64,000 bases of DNA from Sycobia sp. Sy_11 (lineage: Eukaryota; Arthropoda; Insecta; Hymenoptera; Epichrysomallidae): NCBI GenBank assembly GCA_018907035.1, contig JACCIC010000004.1, forward strand, positions 8,035,001 through 8,099,000, read 5' to 3'. A program made the translations under genes and the position numbers. Shown piece after piece: positions 11,029-22,600 of the stretch (position 1 is the first letter of the stretch; each line of letters opens with the position of its first letter). Under the pieces are notes generated by a model. It was not told where the DNA came from. It saw only the letters and a program-made list of their open reading frames with translations, and did not search any database.

Positions 11029-11334
11029 ATGAATTTGGAAAAAAAATTTCCTCTAACGCACAAATATTCTTCTTCGCCAGGGCCGAATTCATGGAGTAAC
11101 CCCCTAGGTTACTCCATGATTCAAGAAAATAGTTTCTATTGTCCAAAAAAAGACCAATTAGGGAAATCCTTTACATACTTTATCAATATGATACCATGGA
11201 ACTCTTCTCAGAATTGGCACATGGATAACGTTAATACATATTTAAGAAATTCCCAAAAATTTATCTTTCATATGCTTGCATCGATTAAAAAGTCACTCTG
11301 GAATATAATTTCTCGACCGACTAAGAAACAGTAG
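11029..11334 (+). CDS. Hypothetical 101-aa ORF
   Basis: ATG (11029) to TAG gives 101 codons without homology that I recognise; it includes DQLGKSFTYFINMIPWNSSQ. Trp, Pro, His and Ser are present in coding-like proportions, which is unusual for this AT-rich neighbourhood. A 13-bp palindrome (11089-11119) lies inside it. It could be a fragment of a mobile-element protein or a chance ORF. Confidence 0.2.
   Translation: MNLEKKFPLTHKYSSSPGPNSWSNPLGYSMIQENSFYCPKKDQLGKSFTYFINMIPWNSSQNWHMDNVNTYLRNSQKFIFHMLASIKKSLWNIISRPTKKQ
11089..11119. repeat. Perfect 13-bp inverted repeat with 5-nt loop
   Basis: TCATGGAGTAACC at 11089-11101 is the exact reverse complement of GGTTACTCCATGA at 11107-11119, with loop CCCTA. 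The stem extends imperfectly on both sides (GAATTCATGG against CCATGATTC). It may be abutted terminal repeats of an excised element. Confidence 0.6.
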
Positions 11335-11578
11335 ATCTCTAAGTAGAAATATATATTTCATAACTTAATCAATCATCAATGATTGGTTTGAGTGCTCTCT
11401 TACCTTTTAAAAAGCTATTATAATGTAATATCCAAAAAGAGCCTTTCAAACATCTTTAAAAATATCATTCTGGTATTTCAGAACGAAATAAACCTTTGCA
11501 ACAAATTATCACAGATTTCAACATATGCGCTTTTTCTGAAATCTGCCTTAACCATAACAGTAATTGCCTTTTGTGCGC

Positions 11579-11584
11579 GTGTGT

Positions 11585-11627
<43 letters not shown>
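11579..11627. repeat. (TG)n microsatellite
   Basis: About 24 TG units. Such alternating purine-pyrimidine DNA can adopt the Z form. Confidence 0.95.
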
Positions 11628-11630
<3 letters not shown>

Positions 11631-12167
11631 TTGTTAAAGACAAATTTTAAAGATACAAGAATTGATTTTAATATATTTCACAAGTTGTGCTCTATTCGCA
11701 TTCGAAATCCCTGACTTAAATGCGATCTAATGGCATATTATAGTCCTGCTGAATTGAATTGTCCTCAATATGCCTCTGCGGGTCTACTGGTTATCGACTT
11801 CAACGTGCATCATCGAGACTGAGACTGCGAATACAATATAAAGTTAACGAAAACCAATTCTTTAAAGTCATAGAAGTTGAAAAATTTCTTTATACCTAAT
11901 AATAATCCTGTTACGCGAGTGAAGACTTGATGGATATCAAAGCAGAATATCGATCTTATTTCACAGAATATTATTTACAAACTGGGTAAAAATTCTTGAG
12001 TACTTCAAAAATCATCGAAAGGAATTGAGTTCTTTCAATTCAATCTTTCTTTTAGTAAATTTTCTTTAAATTTAATCTTTTTTAATTTATTTATTTATTT
12101 ATTTACAGTCATATCTCCATTCAAGGTAAATACATGAATTCTTAAATGTACAAATTTTAACAATTAC

Positions 12168-12169
<2 letters not shown>

Positions 12170-12222
<53 letters not shown>
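12170..12222. repeat. (AT)n microsatellite
   Basis: A pure AT run of about 53 bp. Confidence 0.95.
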
Positions 12223-12227
<5 letters not shown>

Positions 12228-12479
12228 TACTTGAAATATTGAATTCGTGAATAATTTTCTTTTATTATAGTTATTACTAATAGTACGTAAAACCAAAAAT
12301 TATAATTATGTGACGTAGCACCATAATTATTGAATAAATATATTAAAAGTTGCTTAAATACTGGTGTATATACATTATTAGCTACCCGTATTGAAAAGGT
12401 AAAAGAAATTACGGGTTTTCATGACTTTATCAAATTTTTAACGAGGTTTTTTTTAAACTTCAAGCTTAATCATTAAAAG

Positions 12480-12935
12480 GTTTTGGCTTATAAGGACACA
12501 TCCAAGATCCAGTTACAATTCTGTTAATTTCGTCGATTTTCCGGAGTATTTATTTTCTGATCAAGACCAAGACAATGCGGACGATACCAAGACTTCGTGC
12601 AAGACCAAGGACAATTACAATACTTGATCGACGATAATTGACAGTACAGTTTGCCGATACCAATACGGTACACTTGACGAAATCTCGGCTCGCCCTGGCA
12701 TTATCGAGGCACTACCGTTATAACTCATAAATCTGCGGCACGAGGCCGTCGACAAGCGTGGCGCGGGGCGAGAATTCGCGAACGGCCCGATGCCCATAAT
12801 GTGTAATACGCATTTAATATGTAACAGGAGTGCGACAACAAGCACAGCACGCCGAATAAAGCGAGCAGATGTGTAAATGCGTGTGGCGCATATACGTCAC
12901 AAAGCTGACGCGTCGCGGCTAATCTTTAAAGCTCC

Positions 12936-12966
<31 letters not shown>

Positions 12967-13049
12967 CCCCCCCCCCTATCTGGCTTTCCGTTCGACTGAC
13001 AAATTATTCGTGAAGCTTGACCCGCGTTATCTGTGACGCGCTTTCCGCG

Positions 13050-13105
<56 letters not shown>

Positions 13106-14137
13106 CGGAAGAGGGGGCGCCTCCGTTTCTCTTTCTCACTTGCTCCCGCGACACGGAGCTGCGTTCGAGATGATCGTTATCGCGCTCTCGTTGCTCCCGC
13201 GCGCCAACGCGACCGGAATTCCAGAATTTGAAAATATCCCGCGCTCTACGAAGCGCCCCCTTCCCCAAACATCTTCAGGTGTATGTCATATAATATCCCT
13301 ACATATGTAATTATCGTGTATATATATATACACACGAATGCTCCGTGACACATACACCGATCGGCTCCGACTCAATCAGTAAAGTCTTCTTTGCTCGCTC
13401 ACTTGCTCTCTCTCTCTCTCTCTCTCTCTTCTGCGTATCTCGCCTCTCTCTCTCTCTCTCTCTCCATATCATACACACTTGTCCCACGAGCGAGCGCGCG
13501 CCCGCGCGCGTAATCTCGAAAGTTTCCGAGCCTCGATATTATACGAGCGCGAGCAAGAGGCGTTGTGTAGCGCGCCTCTCTAGTTGAACCATAGCGTCGA
13601 AAGGAGAGAGAAGTCGCAGACGCCGCCTTCGCCGCCGACTCCTCGTGCCCGTCCGCGAATCGTACATGAAGACGTAACCGGCGCCGAAAATCGTCCCCCT
13701 CGCTCGCGCGTATGCTAATCGTGTATGCATATTATATGTGAATGCATGCTATATATATATATCACTCGAATTTATATAAGATCGCATAAGCGCGGTCTAA
13801 TTGTATATCTGTAAAGGTATAAAAAAAGCAGGTGACCTTGCCGATATAAGTAAATATATATATACATATACATATACCTGTATACATATATAGGTGTGCA
13901 TACACATAAATTATACATATACTGCGAGAGGTGATCGCGGACAGTGCGCGCACACGTGTGTCAGTGTGTACGTGTGTGTACATATATATATATATAGAAT
14001 AAGGGTGTGTAGGTGTGATATCAGTGATTTCACAGTGCGTATCAGGTGTGATATTATATATATATATATATATATACACCTATACATACAAGAGGAGGGA
14101 TAGAAAGAGAGAAAGAGCGAGTGTCAGAAGTACGGCA
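12480..14137 (+). promoter_or_regulatory. CpG- and GAGA-rich promoter / 5' leader block
   Basis: GC and CpG rise sharply here compared with both flanks (for example GTCGACAAGCGTGGCGCGG near 12740 and GAGCGAGCGCGCGCCCGCGC near 13490). Short (CT)n tracts at 12942-12961, 13407-13429 and 13445-13462 are of the type bound by GAGA factor at insect promoters. Initiator-like TCAGT words occur near 13950 and 14020. The block leads directly into the ATG-containing exon at 14138. I infer promoter plus 5' UTR; the transcription start is not determined. Confidence 0.45.
13051..13102. repeat. (TA)n microsatellite
   Basis: A pure TA run of about 52 bp inside the CpG-rich block. Confidence 0.95.
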
Positions 14138-14242
14138 ATGATGCAACTGATCGAGGACCTGCCGATAATGCGCCCGCTGTCGCCGGACAGCACGGCGAGC
14201 GCGCTGCCCAGCGCGAAAAGGCAGAAGATCGCCAATTACGAG
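14138..14242 (+). CDS. First coding exon, 35 codons, transcription-factor-like
   Basis: Two ATGs in tandem (14138 and 14141) follow a purine-rich leader. The frame encodes MMQLIEDLPIMRPLSPDSTA then SALPSAKRQKIANYE and ends exactly at GAG|GTGAGA, a consensus donor, in phase 0. Third positions are nearly all G/C until the donor, after which composition drops. MRPLSPDS...AKRQKI combines a Ser-Pro-rich stretch with a short basic, nuclear-localisation-like motif, as in the amino end of many nuclear regulators. I do not recognise the gene from this alone. Because it is on the same strand and in the same exit phase as the cnc exon at 54376-54825, and no + strand coding exon was seen in between, it may be an alternative first exon of cnc. 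It could equally start another gene whose further exons I missed. Confidence 0.6.
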
Positions 14243-14602
14243 GTGAGAGACGGTGCTTTCGAGGAGCTCTATAATGTCAATACTACTGCTTATTATTGCT
14301 GTCGTCCTCGTCCTCGTCGTTATTATCGTTGTTCCAAGCGAGCGCCGACTTCTGCGTGTGAGTGACTATAAACACGTGCGCGACAGCTCGATCCGACGTA
14401 AGCATTACCAGCTGATCGAGGTTGCGCGATCCCGTCATTTAATTGTGCGAGGGGGGCGAGGTAAACAATGAATTCCGCCCCGCCCCCCCCACCCCCGCCC
14501 AACGCACACGCGCTTGCGTGCGTGCTTGTGTGTGTACGAAAAGCGCGGCGGCGCACGTGGTTCAATCCCGGCAGACGAAATGTCGCGCTTTGGCCTATTC
14601 AT

Positions 14603-14608
<6 letters not shown>

Positions 14609-14655
<47 letters not shown>
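14609..14655. repeat. (TA)n microsatellite
   Basis: A pure TA run of about 47 bp. Confidence 0.95.
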
Positions 14656-14657
<2 letters not shown>

Positions 14658-14926
14658 CCATAGCTCTGAATTTAAAGTTTCGTTAACCTCCCAACCAGCC
14701 CCGCCACCCCCTACCAAGCAAGCCCTAAGATTGATTTCACCGAAGTTTCGCCGACTATATGCGATCATTCATGCAGATAGATGAAAAATAGAACGATTTT
14801 AATCAGCTCGGCTTTGTACATATTGTCATGGAAAAGCGAATGTTTTCTTTTACATGTAAAGCGCTCGGGATCTCGAAATTTAAGGTGCCTTCGTTGAATT
14901 TTGAATAATATTATTGAATAGTTATA

Positions 14927-14931
<5 letters not shown>

Positions 14932-14970
<39 letters not shown>
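14932..14970. repeat. (AT)n microsatellite
   Basis: An AT run ending in ATGTATATGTATAT variants. Confidence 0.95.
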
Positions 14971-14977
<7 letters not shown>

Positions 14978-16363
14978 GTATATAAAAGAAATTTCTTTCT
15001 AATTGAACGTCATCGAAAGCATACACAGTAGAATAATAAAGAAGATAAAAGTATAATTTCGCATCACCAAATGGATTATTAATGTCTCACCCGAGATCGA
15101 CCCAAGTTTATTTATCGAAGATCAATTTTGAATTAAAAAAAAAAAAAAAAAAATAGTTAAAAAGTCGTTCAGCGCTTACAAATTGCTTTGAAAAATAAAG
15201 CTCAAGGTTATCAAGATTATCTATATTTAGAATTTGACAGCGTTAATTAGATTAATTTCAATGCGATGTATGTACGAGTCGAAAAGGAATTATCGAGAAT
15301 ATTGGAGGCGACAAGAGCAATTTATTGAGCATTATTAATCGCGTGCTCACAAGTTCGTGAAAATTTACCGTGTAATTTTCCGCCCTAAAACACCGCCGAT
15401 CGGGTTCATTAGTACACGACGACAGATCGGCCTATTCCCATATCACGCGTCGAATCTTAATCATAGATCGAATTTGACTCGATCCCTGATCACAGCCGTT
15501 GATCAATGTAAGCTCATTGAAGAATATCCGATGGTCCTGCCATCAAAATCGCACGAGGCGAAAAATGCAGTGGCGCTGTTATCGCTACAGCAGGAGACAA
15601 TTGCTGTTGCTTCACACGACTTCGGGCTAGAACTATCCTGCTTGTTAAGAGCTACCGTCCATAATATAACGATTGCAGTCCAAATCGCTTATAAAAAAAT
15701 TCTCCTCCCTCTCCTCCCTCTGCCCTCCGTTTGTACGTACTTGTAAATCACTTTTCATTTACCTAACCTACGTGCATAATTCTGAACATAAAATCATCTA
15801 TAAGTAACTTTGGAATATTGTGCTTCTGATAAATACAAAAAACAAATTTCGTCCAGTTTTTATCGTCAATTACTTTATGTCGCGTATAAATACCATCGAC
15901 GAAACCATCATCCCCCATAAAATTTCACAAGATTTTAATATAACTGATTTCTTACTTAATAATAATAAAAAGAAAGATATTTTATACACTTATATCTAAC
16001 AATACCATGAGACTCATAAATTTTCTATCGTCAATGTAAAACAAACAAAAAAAAGAGCAATTCATTTGTATATAGAACTTTCTCAAGAAACAATGTATAT
16101 CAATATATATATGTATTTGTTTATACATGTATTAATCACGCGGTGAATCCCCGAGGTGAATGAGACCGAGCTCCGTTTATATGAAATTTCCAATGCAGAC
16201 GGTATTAAGTATATTTATATGCATGTAATGACGCTCACTGCAAAACTTGTCGTAAGCCCGATACGTACAGTAACAAGTGTCAAAGTACGCGTCTGCCCTG
16301 CGCGATATGCATTTGTGCGTGTAAGCATCATCGACGAGCCGCGCATGCCGATCGTTGCGCAAG

Positions 16364-16366
<3 letters not shown>

Positions 16367-16428
<62 letters not shown>
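16367..16428. repeat. (AT)n microsatellite
   Basis: A pure AT run of about 62 bp, among the longest here. Confidence 0.95.
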
Positions 16429-16431
<3 letters not shown>

Positions 16432-16713
16432 CGGCAAAAATGTAAGAAAAGGCGACGAGAATTAATGAAACGCTCGGCGGTATTTACGCGTATGTTGTAC
16501 ATATGCATCTTAAACATTCGCGACGGAATTACATAAGAGATCGGCGGTAATTTTACGCGCGCGCGCGCGCGTGTGTGTATACAGCTAACCGAGTACTGTT
16601 TGCACAAAATTTTGAATATTCGATCGACGGACGTATCGAAGAGTTTGGCGCGAAGTATGTAGATGGCAAAAAAAGAATCGTCGATGATGTATAATTTCGA
16701 ATTGAATTTAGTC

Positions 16714-16715
<2 letters not shown>

Positions 16716-16779
<64 letters not shown>
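16716..16779. repeat. (AT)n(GT)n compound microsatellite
   Basis: About 17 AT units pass directly into about 15 GT units at 16749. Confidence 0.95.
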
Positions 16780-16782
<3 letters not shown>

Positions 16783-18480
16783 ATGATAATGCAGCTTTGG
16801 AAATGGGTATATAACTGACACTCATTGTTATTCCTTAAATCTACCATCACGCGTTTGTTTCGAGTACATTTATCGATTAATGTAATGACTGCGCGTTGTT
16901 AATGGTTTTCTCAAATCTATTTATTCTTCGGTTATAACGTCGATATATATATATATATACTGATATTAATCAAGATACTTCGATCAAGTTATGGCTGACA
17001 GAGCCACGACATTCCTTATCAAGGCGCAAATGTTAAAAAAAAAATCTTTTCCATTTTATGTAATATTGCACAATAATAATTAAAGCTGTGCAATACTTTG
17101 TAAATCTTGGCTCATCTTTAAAAGATATAGGCTAAAACCGACTATGTTTTTTTTTTGCTGTTGTATTCAATCGAGATAGAACTTGGCGACGTTAATACTT
17201 GGCGGACAGTCTTTCAATTCTAAATAATTTGAAATGAAACGCATGATTTTTATCGATAAAATATCTTGACAAAGTTGCTGCTCTTTTGTTTTGTTTTTAA
17301 CAAATTTTAACGCGAATATAGAAATAATATGCCGATAATCAATTTACGTCGTGAATTACGAACAATAGCAACTACAACGTTTTATAGCTGACAATTTATC
17401 GATTCGGATAATACTTCGGTATTAATGGGTTAACCGTTTTAAAATATACGTATATAATGTGTACGTATATGCACACGTGCACGTACAGATACATATGTAA
17501 TTTCAAATATCGCCCGCTGACTATCTCGGCACATGTCGGCTTCTGCCAACGATGGTACTCGCGGATGTTAAAAAGCCGTTTACCATGGACTATCGCCGCA
17601 ACGGCGATGCCGAGTTTTGAAAATCTTGCCGATCTGCATTACATTCTGTACGCTTGACGCGCTTCTACGGCTATTCGGCCGGTGGAAATAAATTACAATT
17701 ATCCAATCACTGTATTGACGATGTTAGACGCGTTTCTATCGTTCCCATCGATCTGTATCGTCGAAATTGCTCCGTAAAATTACGATCGACAAGGCAATGG
17801 TGGCGTTAAATTTTTCCAGAAATATAATATAATGCCCGAGATACTGTCGAAGTCGATCATTGCCGAATGGAGAGAGAAAAGGTGGACTCTGCTTGGTACG
17901 ATATATTCTATATGTAAGCACGATTAAACCATCGCCACTTTTAGTTGATCAGGCCCTTTAATTACGTTTAATTTATAGAGTTCAAAGCGTATCTGTATCG
18001 AAGTAGGAGTCTTCAGAAGCATTCATGAGCAAAAGTAGTTATAATAAACGAAATAGTTAAGCTTCCGTATTTTTACAGCATTGGAGAAATTTTTTCGAAA
18101 CTCTTAGGTAATCCAGAATGGACATAAATACAGGACTTAATTAACCAACAATTTCACATGTGCGTGCAATATTCTCGAAAACAGAATAGTTTTGTTTTTC
18201 TCGAACGGCAAAAGTAATCATTACAACAGTCCTCGCGAATAATCTCAAATAATTAATTACTGGGATCTGTACGCAATTTAGGAACAAATTCAATTCAGAT
18301 TACCCGCCAAATGCTTGAGAAAAAATATTTTGATAAAAATATTATCTTCTATATTTTATTATTAGAATTGTATATATATAATATTTCACGCTCTTTCTTA
18401 ATTTTATTAATTTTGTACACATCTTTTACAACAATTAAGCACGAAAAATAAGTCTCACGAGCATTCTAATTCATTGATTT

Positions 18481-18929
18481 ATAAATATTTTTTCATTGGT
18501 CTTACAGTCCAATCAGATCAATCGAAAACAATACGTAACAATATCAATACATATCTACATTAACATTAACACATCAATACACAAAAAAAAATAAAAATTA
18601 AAATTAAATTAAAATTATAATGACAGTCAAACTGTCCTTGTATACAGTCACCCCCATAGACTAATCTGAAATTAAAATATTAGCTGAAAAAATTTTGTTC
18701 GTAAAGTGCAGTCTGACTGTCCCCAACACCCTTACCTAATTGAAGACTTATCCAACGTTTCGAGCTCGCTACGGCTCCTCATCAGGGACTGATATTTAAT
18801 TTTTAATTTTTATTTTTATTATTTTTGCGTATTGATGTATTAATGTTAATGTAGATATGTATTGATATTGTTACGTATTGTTTTCGATTGATTCGATTGG
18901 ACTGTAAGACCAATGAAAAAATATTTATT
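18481..18929. mobile_element. Inverted-repeat (foldback) element, probably PLE terminal repeats
   Basis: The left arm (18481 to about 18612) and right arm (about 18793 to 18929) are near-perfect reverse complements over about 130 bp. For example, CATTGGTCTTACAGTCCAAT at 18494 pairs with ATTGGACTGTAAGACCAATG at 18895. The 180-bp centre holds GACAGTCAAACTGTC and CAGTCTGACTGTCC words and a hammerhead-like core. The right arm continues into the AATATTTATTAATTT...AAGTACAATTAAAGTAT module shared with 7495-7545 and 30236-30280. Inverted or complex terminal repeats are characteristic of Penelope-like elements, and a PLE GIY-YIG remnant exists in this window. A non-autonomous DNA transposon is the alternative. 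Confidence 0.65.
18751..18790 (-). ncRNA. Hammerhead-ribozyme-like core
   Basis: On the minus strand the order is CTGATGA (complement of 18779-18785), a 17-nt segment able to form a GAGC/GCTC helix, then GAAA (complement of 18758-18761) followed by CGTT. CUGAUGA - helix II - GAAA is the conserved catalytic core of hammerhead ribozymes, which are known in Penelope-like elements. A possible helix I (GTCC before CTGATGA with GGAC about 55 nt downstream) exists, but helix III and the cleavage triplet are not convincing. Activity is doubtful. Confidence 0.35.
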
Positions 18930-19604
18930 AATTTGTATATAAGCAGTCGACAAAAGTACAATTAAAGTATCTTCTAATTTATTGTTATAGATTTGGCATT
19001 AAAAGATATTCAACGACTGCTGTTGGAAATCGATGTATTTTACAGATTTTGAGGTTAAATCTAACAATTATCGACGGTTAAAAGTATTATTTGCAGGACT
19101 CAGAAGGACGTGAAAAATCTTGCACGCGAGTTAAAATAATTATCGAATTTTTATAAAAATATTATTGACGCAGAATCGAGAGAATTATTTTCATGCACGT
19201 ATGGAATCCCCGTTGCCTCCAGCAGTCCACGCTTGATCTTGAACCGTCTCCGTTTGATTTAACAACTACATGCCTATACTCTCTCGCGTATATACGCGCG
19301 TGCGTATACTGCAACGTCATCGGCACACTTGAACGCGCGCATATGCACACCTGCGCAATTCCTTATCGAATATCAAATTTTCCAACTCTCTTATGAAAGT
19401 TTTACAATGAGATTTTGAAAAAATTGCATTTCTGCGAAACACAATAGAAACGGCATAAGGATGGAAAAAATAAAACTCATTCGGCTATTGCGAATATCAA
19501 CGCGTCAACTATTCTCTTACATATGTATAATATTATATTCACGCTTTATACGCTTTTATTCGTACGTATGCGTCGAACGCATATTGAGTACGTATGGAAA
19601 TCCG

Positions 19605-19653
<49 letters not shown>

Positions 19654-22600
19654 TTTGGCCGCTCGCTTGTTTTTAAAGTACATTTGTTATCTTATCGTAG
19701 TATGCGTAAAAAAATACCAACTTGACTAACGCGCGCTTAATCATAAATTTTCAATTAATACGACGCTTTTAAAAAATGTAATTCTCTCCCCTCCCTCCCC
19801 TCCCGCCGCCCAACTAATAACATATCCACGCGGGAACCAATCGAACGAATCCCTGTACGATCGACCGAGCGCCCTCCTCTTCGAGTTTTCTCTTCGCGCG
19901 CAACGCAGCCCATATAGCTTCTGTATTTAAAAAAAAAAACCCTTTTTATAGGCGCGTACGTTCAAACCGCCGTCATCGCCATAATAAACAACGCCGGGGC
20001 CCGATAATCTCTCCCCCTCTCCCTCCAAAGAAAGATCTTCCCGGAAACTTTTATTTCTGATCCTTGGACGATCGTTTGTCTTTTCTCTCTCTCTCTTTCT
20101 CTCTCTCCTTTATTCCGACCGAATGACGGAATCGTCTTTATAACGCACTTATTATTTCTGGGAGAATACGCGCTGTGTGTTTCCTTCGAAAAACCAGTTT
20201 GACACGAATTTGCTCGATAAAATGAAAAATAACGATAATAAAAAGAGAAAAAACGAGAGATAAAAGAAATAAAGACGGGAGCGTGATCTTTACGGATTTT
20301 GGCGCTGAAGTCATCGGAAAAAAGATTCCGTCAACTGTGCATACACACACACACACATTCGCACACACGATATCCCGAAAACCTTCTCCGGGATAATCGT
20401 TGCGAATTCAAACTTTGCGCGTATTATTAATAAATTTAAAAGAATCATCATCTCGGCCTTTCTTAGCGAGATCTTGGCCGAATCTGAGGTTAAGATTAAA
20501 AAGCATTCTTGAAATTTGATTTTTAACGTAGGAAAGCTATTGTTGACTTTTATTCGTACAATTATAGTATGAAACAGTTAAATATTATAGGAACAATGAG
20601 GTATATACGTCGAAACTATTATAGACAGGCAAGATAATAATTCTGCATACAGGCAAAGATGTAGAAAAAATTATTACATCTTTTTCGAATCTTTGTCTAA
20701 CTCTTTATTGTTTTTCTTGGACTGGATTTTCCAGTAGTCAGTCATAAATATTAGGAAACGAAGTTATTATAACTCACAGCCATTCGGTAGCTTTTCCAGT
20801 TAATTTTTGTTTAATTGGAAGCTAGGAAAAAATCATTAAAAATTAATATTTTTTTTATCTTAACGAAATAAATAACGATAAACTATTAAAAGCAAACGAC
20901 AATTATTCAAGTGCTCGCTAATGAAATTAAAAAGTGTAGAAAAAAAATCTGTAAATATAAAAAACATTTTTTTAACATATTAATTATCGATCGTGCATAA
21001 AAAATAATTTATCGAAAATAATTTTCTAAATTCATTATGAAATAATTATTAATGACAGCAGGTAGTAATGCGAAAAATTGATTTCGTTCTATAGCGCGTC
21101 GATGTGCTACATTCATAATGGAATCGCCGGTAAAGTTCATAAGCGTAAATTTATGTTCGACGTATTTAATTGCCCCGTAGAATGGTGCATTAGTCAGAAA
21201 TTACAAAGTTAATTAAAAATCGGAGATAGAATTCATAAACGGTAAACATTAGCGTATAATAGTGTTGTGAAAAATGCGCTTTTTAAGTGTCTATATAAAT
21301 AATAGAATTTGATAAGCGATTATGCAGATTTTTTTCTCTCCGACCGTTCTTACGCAATTCATAATTTATAATTTCTATACATATCATTCCCCATACAGTT
21401 ATATAATATAGTTAAACGACTTATAAATCTGAAAAGTCAATACCGATAAATTACTGTCTTGTTTCTCACTTTGCAAAATTTGCAATGTACGCGTATATAT
21501 TCAAAAAGTAGTAAAATTAAATGAAAATTACTTGATTAAAAGGAATTAATTCGGCTAATCTAAAATATTCTTGGGACGAAGTTACTAGTGAATGTAAATT
21601 AATAAAATATTATTTTAAAATAAAATTAACATACATCGTGCAATAATATATTAACTTTGTTTTAACGAAATTCAATTATAGTCAAATTAATTTAAATCAG
21701 AAGAATTTAATTTTTTCATAATATTTCACGTTAATTCTTTTCCTTCAAAGTGCAAAGAGAAATCTACAATGGCGCTTAAACACGACGTAATAAGTATTCT
21801 TCTCTAAGAAGAATAAATAAAATTATCAAAAAAACAATGTCGTATTTACAATGTCAACAGAAATTTCGTATAAAAATCAAATATACATGTCAAAAACTTG
21901 TTCTGCAACTGTATAGGAAAGAAGTTATAATAATAATACATAGTTTTCTGAAACGGGCGGTCTGGGCCAAAATGAAAGAGGCAAAAGAAGTGGAAGCCAT
22001 CCCGTATCGTTTTTTGCACCGCAACTATCGACAAGTATACCCGAAAATTTTTTTCCCGCAAATATTCATTTCGACTTTGCGCAACCGCGTCTCCGCGCTC
22101 GCTGCGAGCTTATCAGTGCAGTAGATTTTGCATACAAAAGACGCTAGAACGTTTGCCCTTAATCGTCAACGTCGCGAATGAATATTCGTTATGGTAGCTC
22201 ATAATCAAAAAATTCGTATAAAATATATTTTACACAATGTGGATGGGCAAATGCAAGTGTTTAAAAGAGATTCGTTTCTGTACGCAGATATAGTAGGGAC
22301 CGAGGCAGGAATTTATACAGATTAACATTTTAATCTACACGTATTATAAACGTACAGATTTTCATTAAAAAAAAAAAAATTATATTTGACTATATTCACT
22401 TTAGAATCGCAATTGCATAATTGTATTCCTTTATGTATTATTTCTTAAAAGTATAGTAGTCTGGATAACTTGATTGGGAAAGATCGACATTTTTTTACAC
22501 AGTACGATAATATGAAACTCAAAAAATGTTGTCAACTACAATAGTTTTCCGCTATATGTTACAACGTTGATGTATAGAAAAATCTATATCTCATCGCTTG

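Larger units (their letters stand above)
11335..12479. other. AT-rich stretch with two microsatellites
   Basis: No gene was recognised. It holds (TG)n at 11579-11627 and (AT)n at 12170-12222. Confidence 0.4.
14243..18480. other. Putative intron, microsatellite-rich
   Basis: No coding exon was recognised. A GC-rich patch at 17500-17690 (TCTGCCAACGATGGTACTCG and following) might be a conserved regulatory element. An A(19) run lies at 15135-15153. The microsatellites are listed separately. Confidence 0.45.

Noticed and set aside
15357..15746. 129-codon + strand open frame
   Set aside because: No ATG near its start, no recognisable domain and no splice context. Probably chance in a slightly GC-richer stretch.
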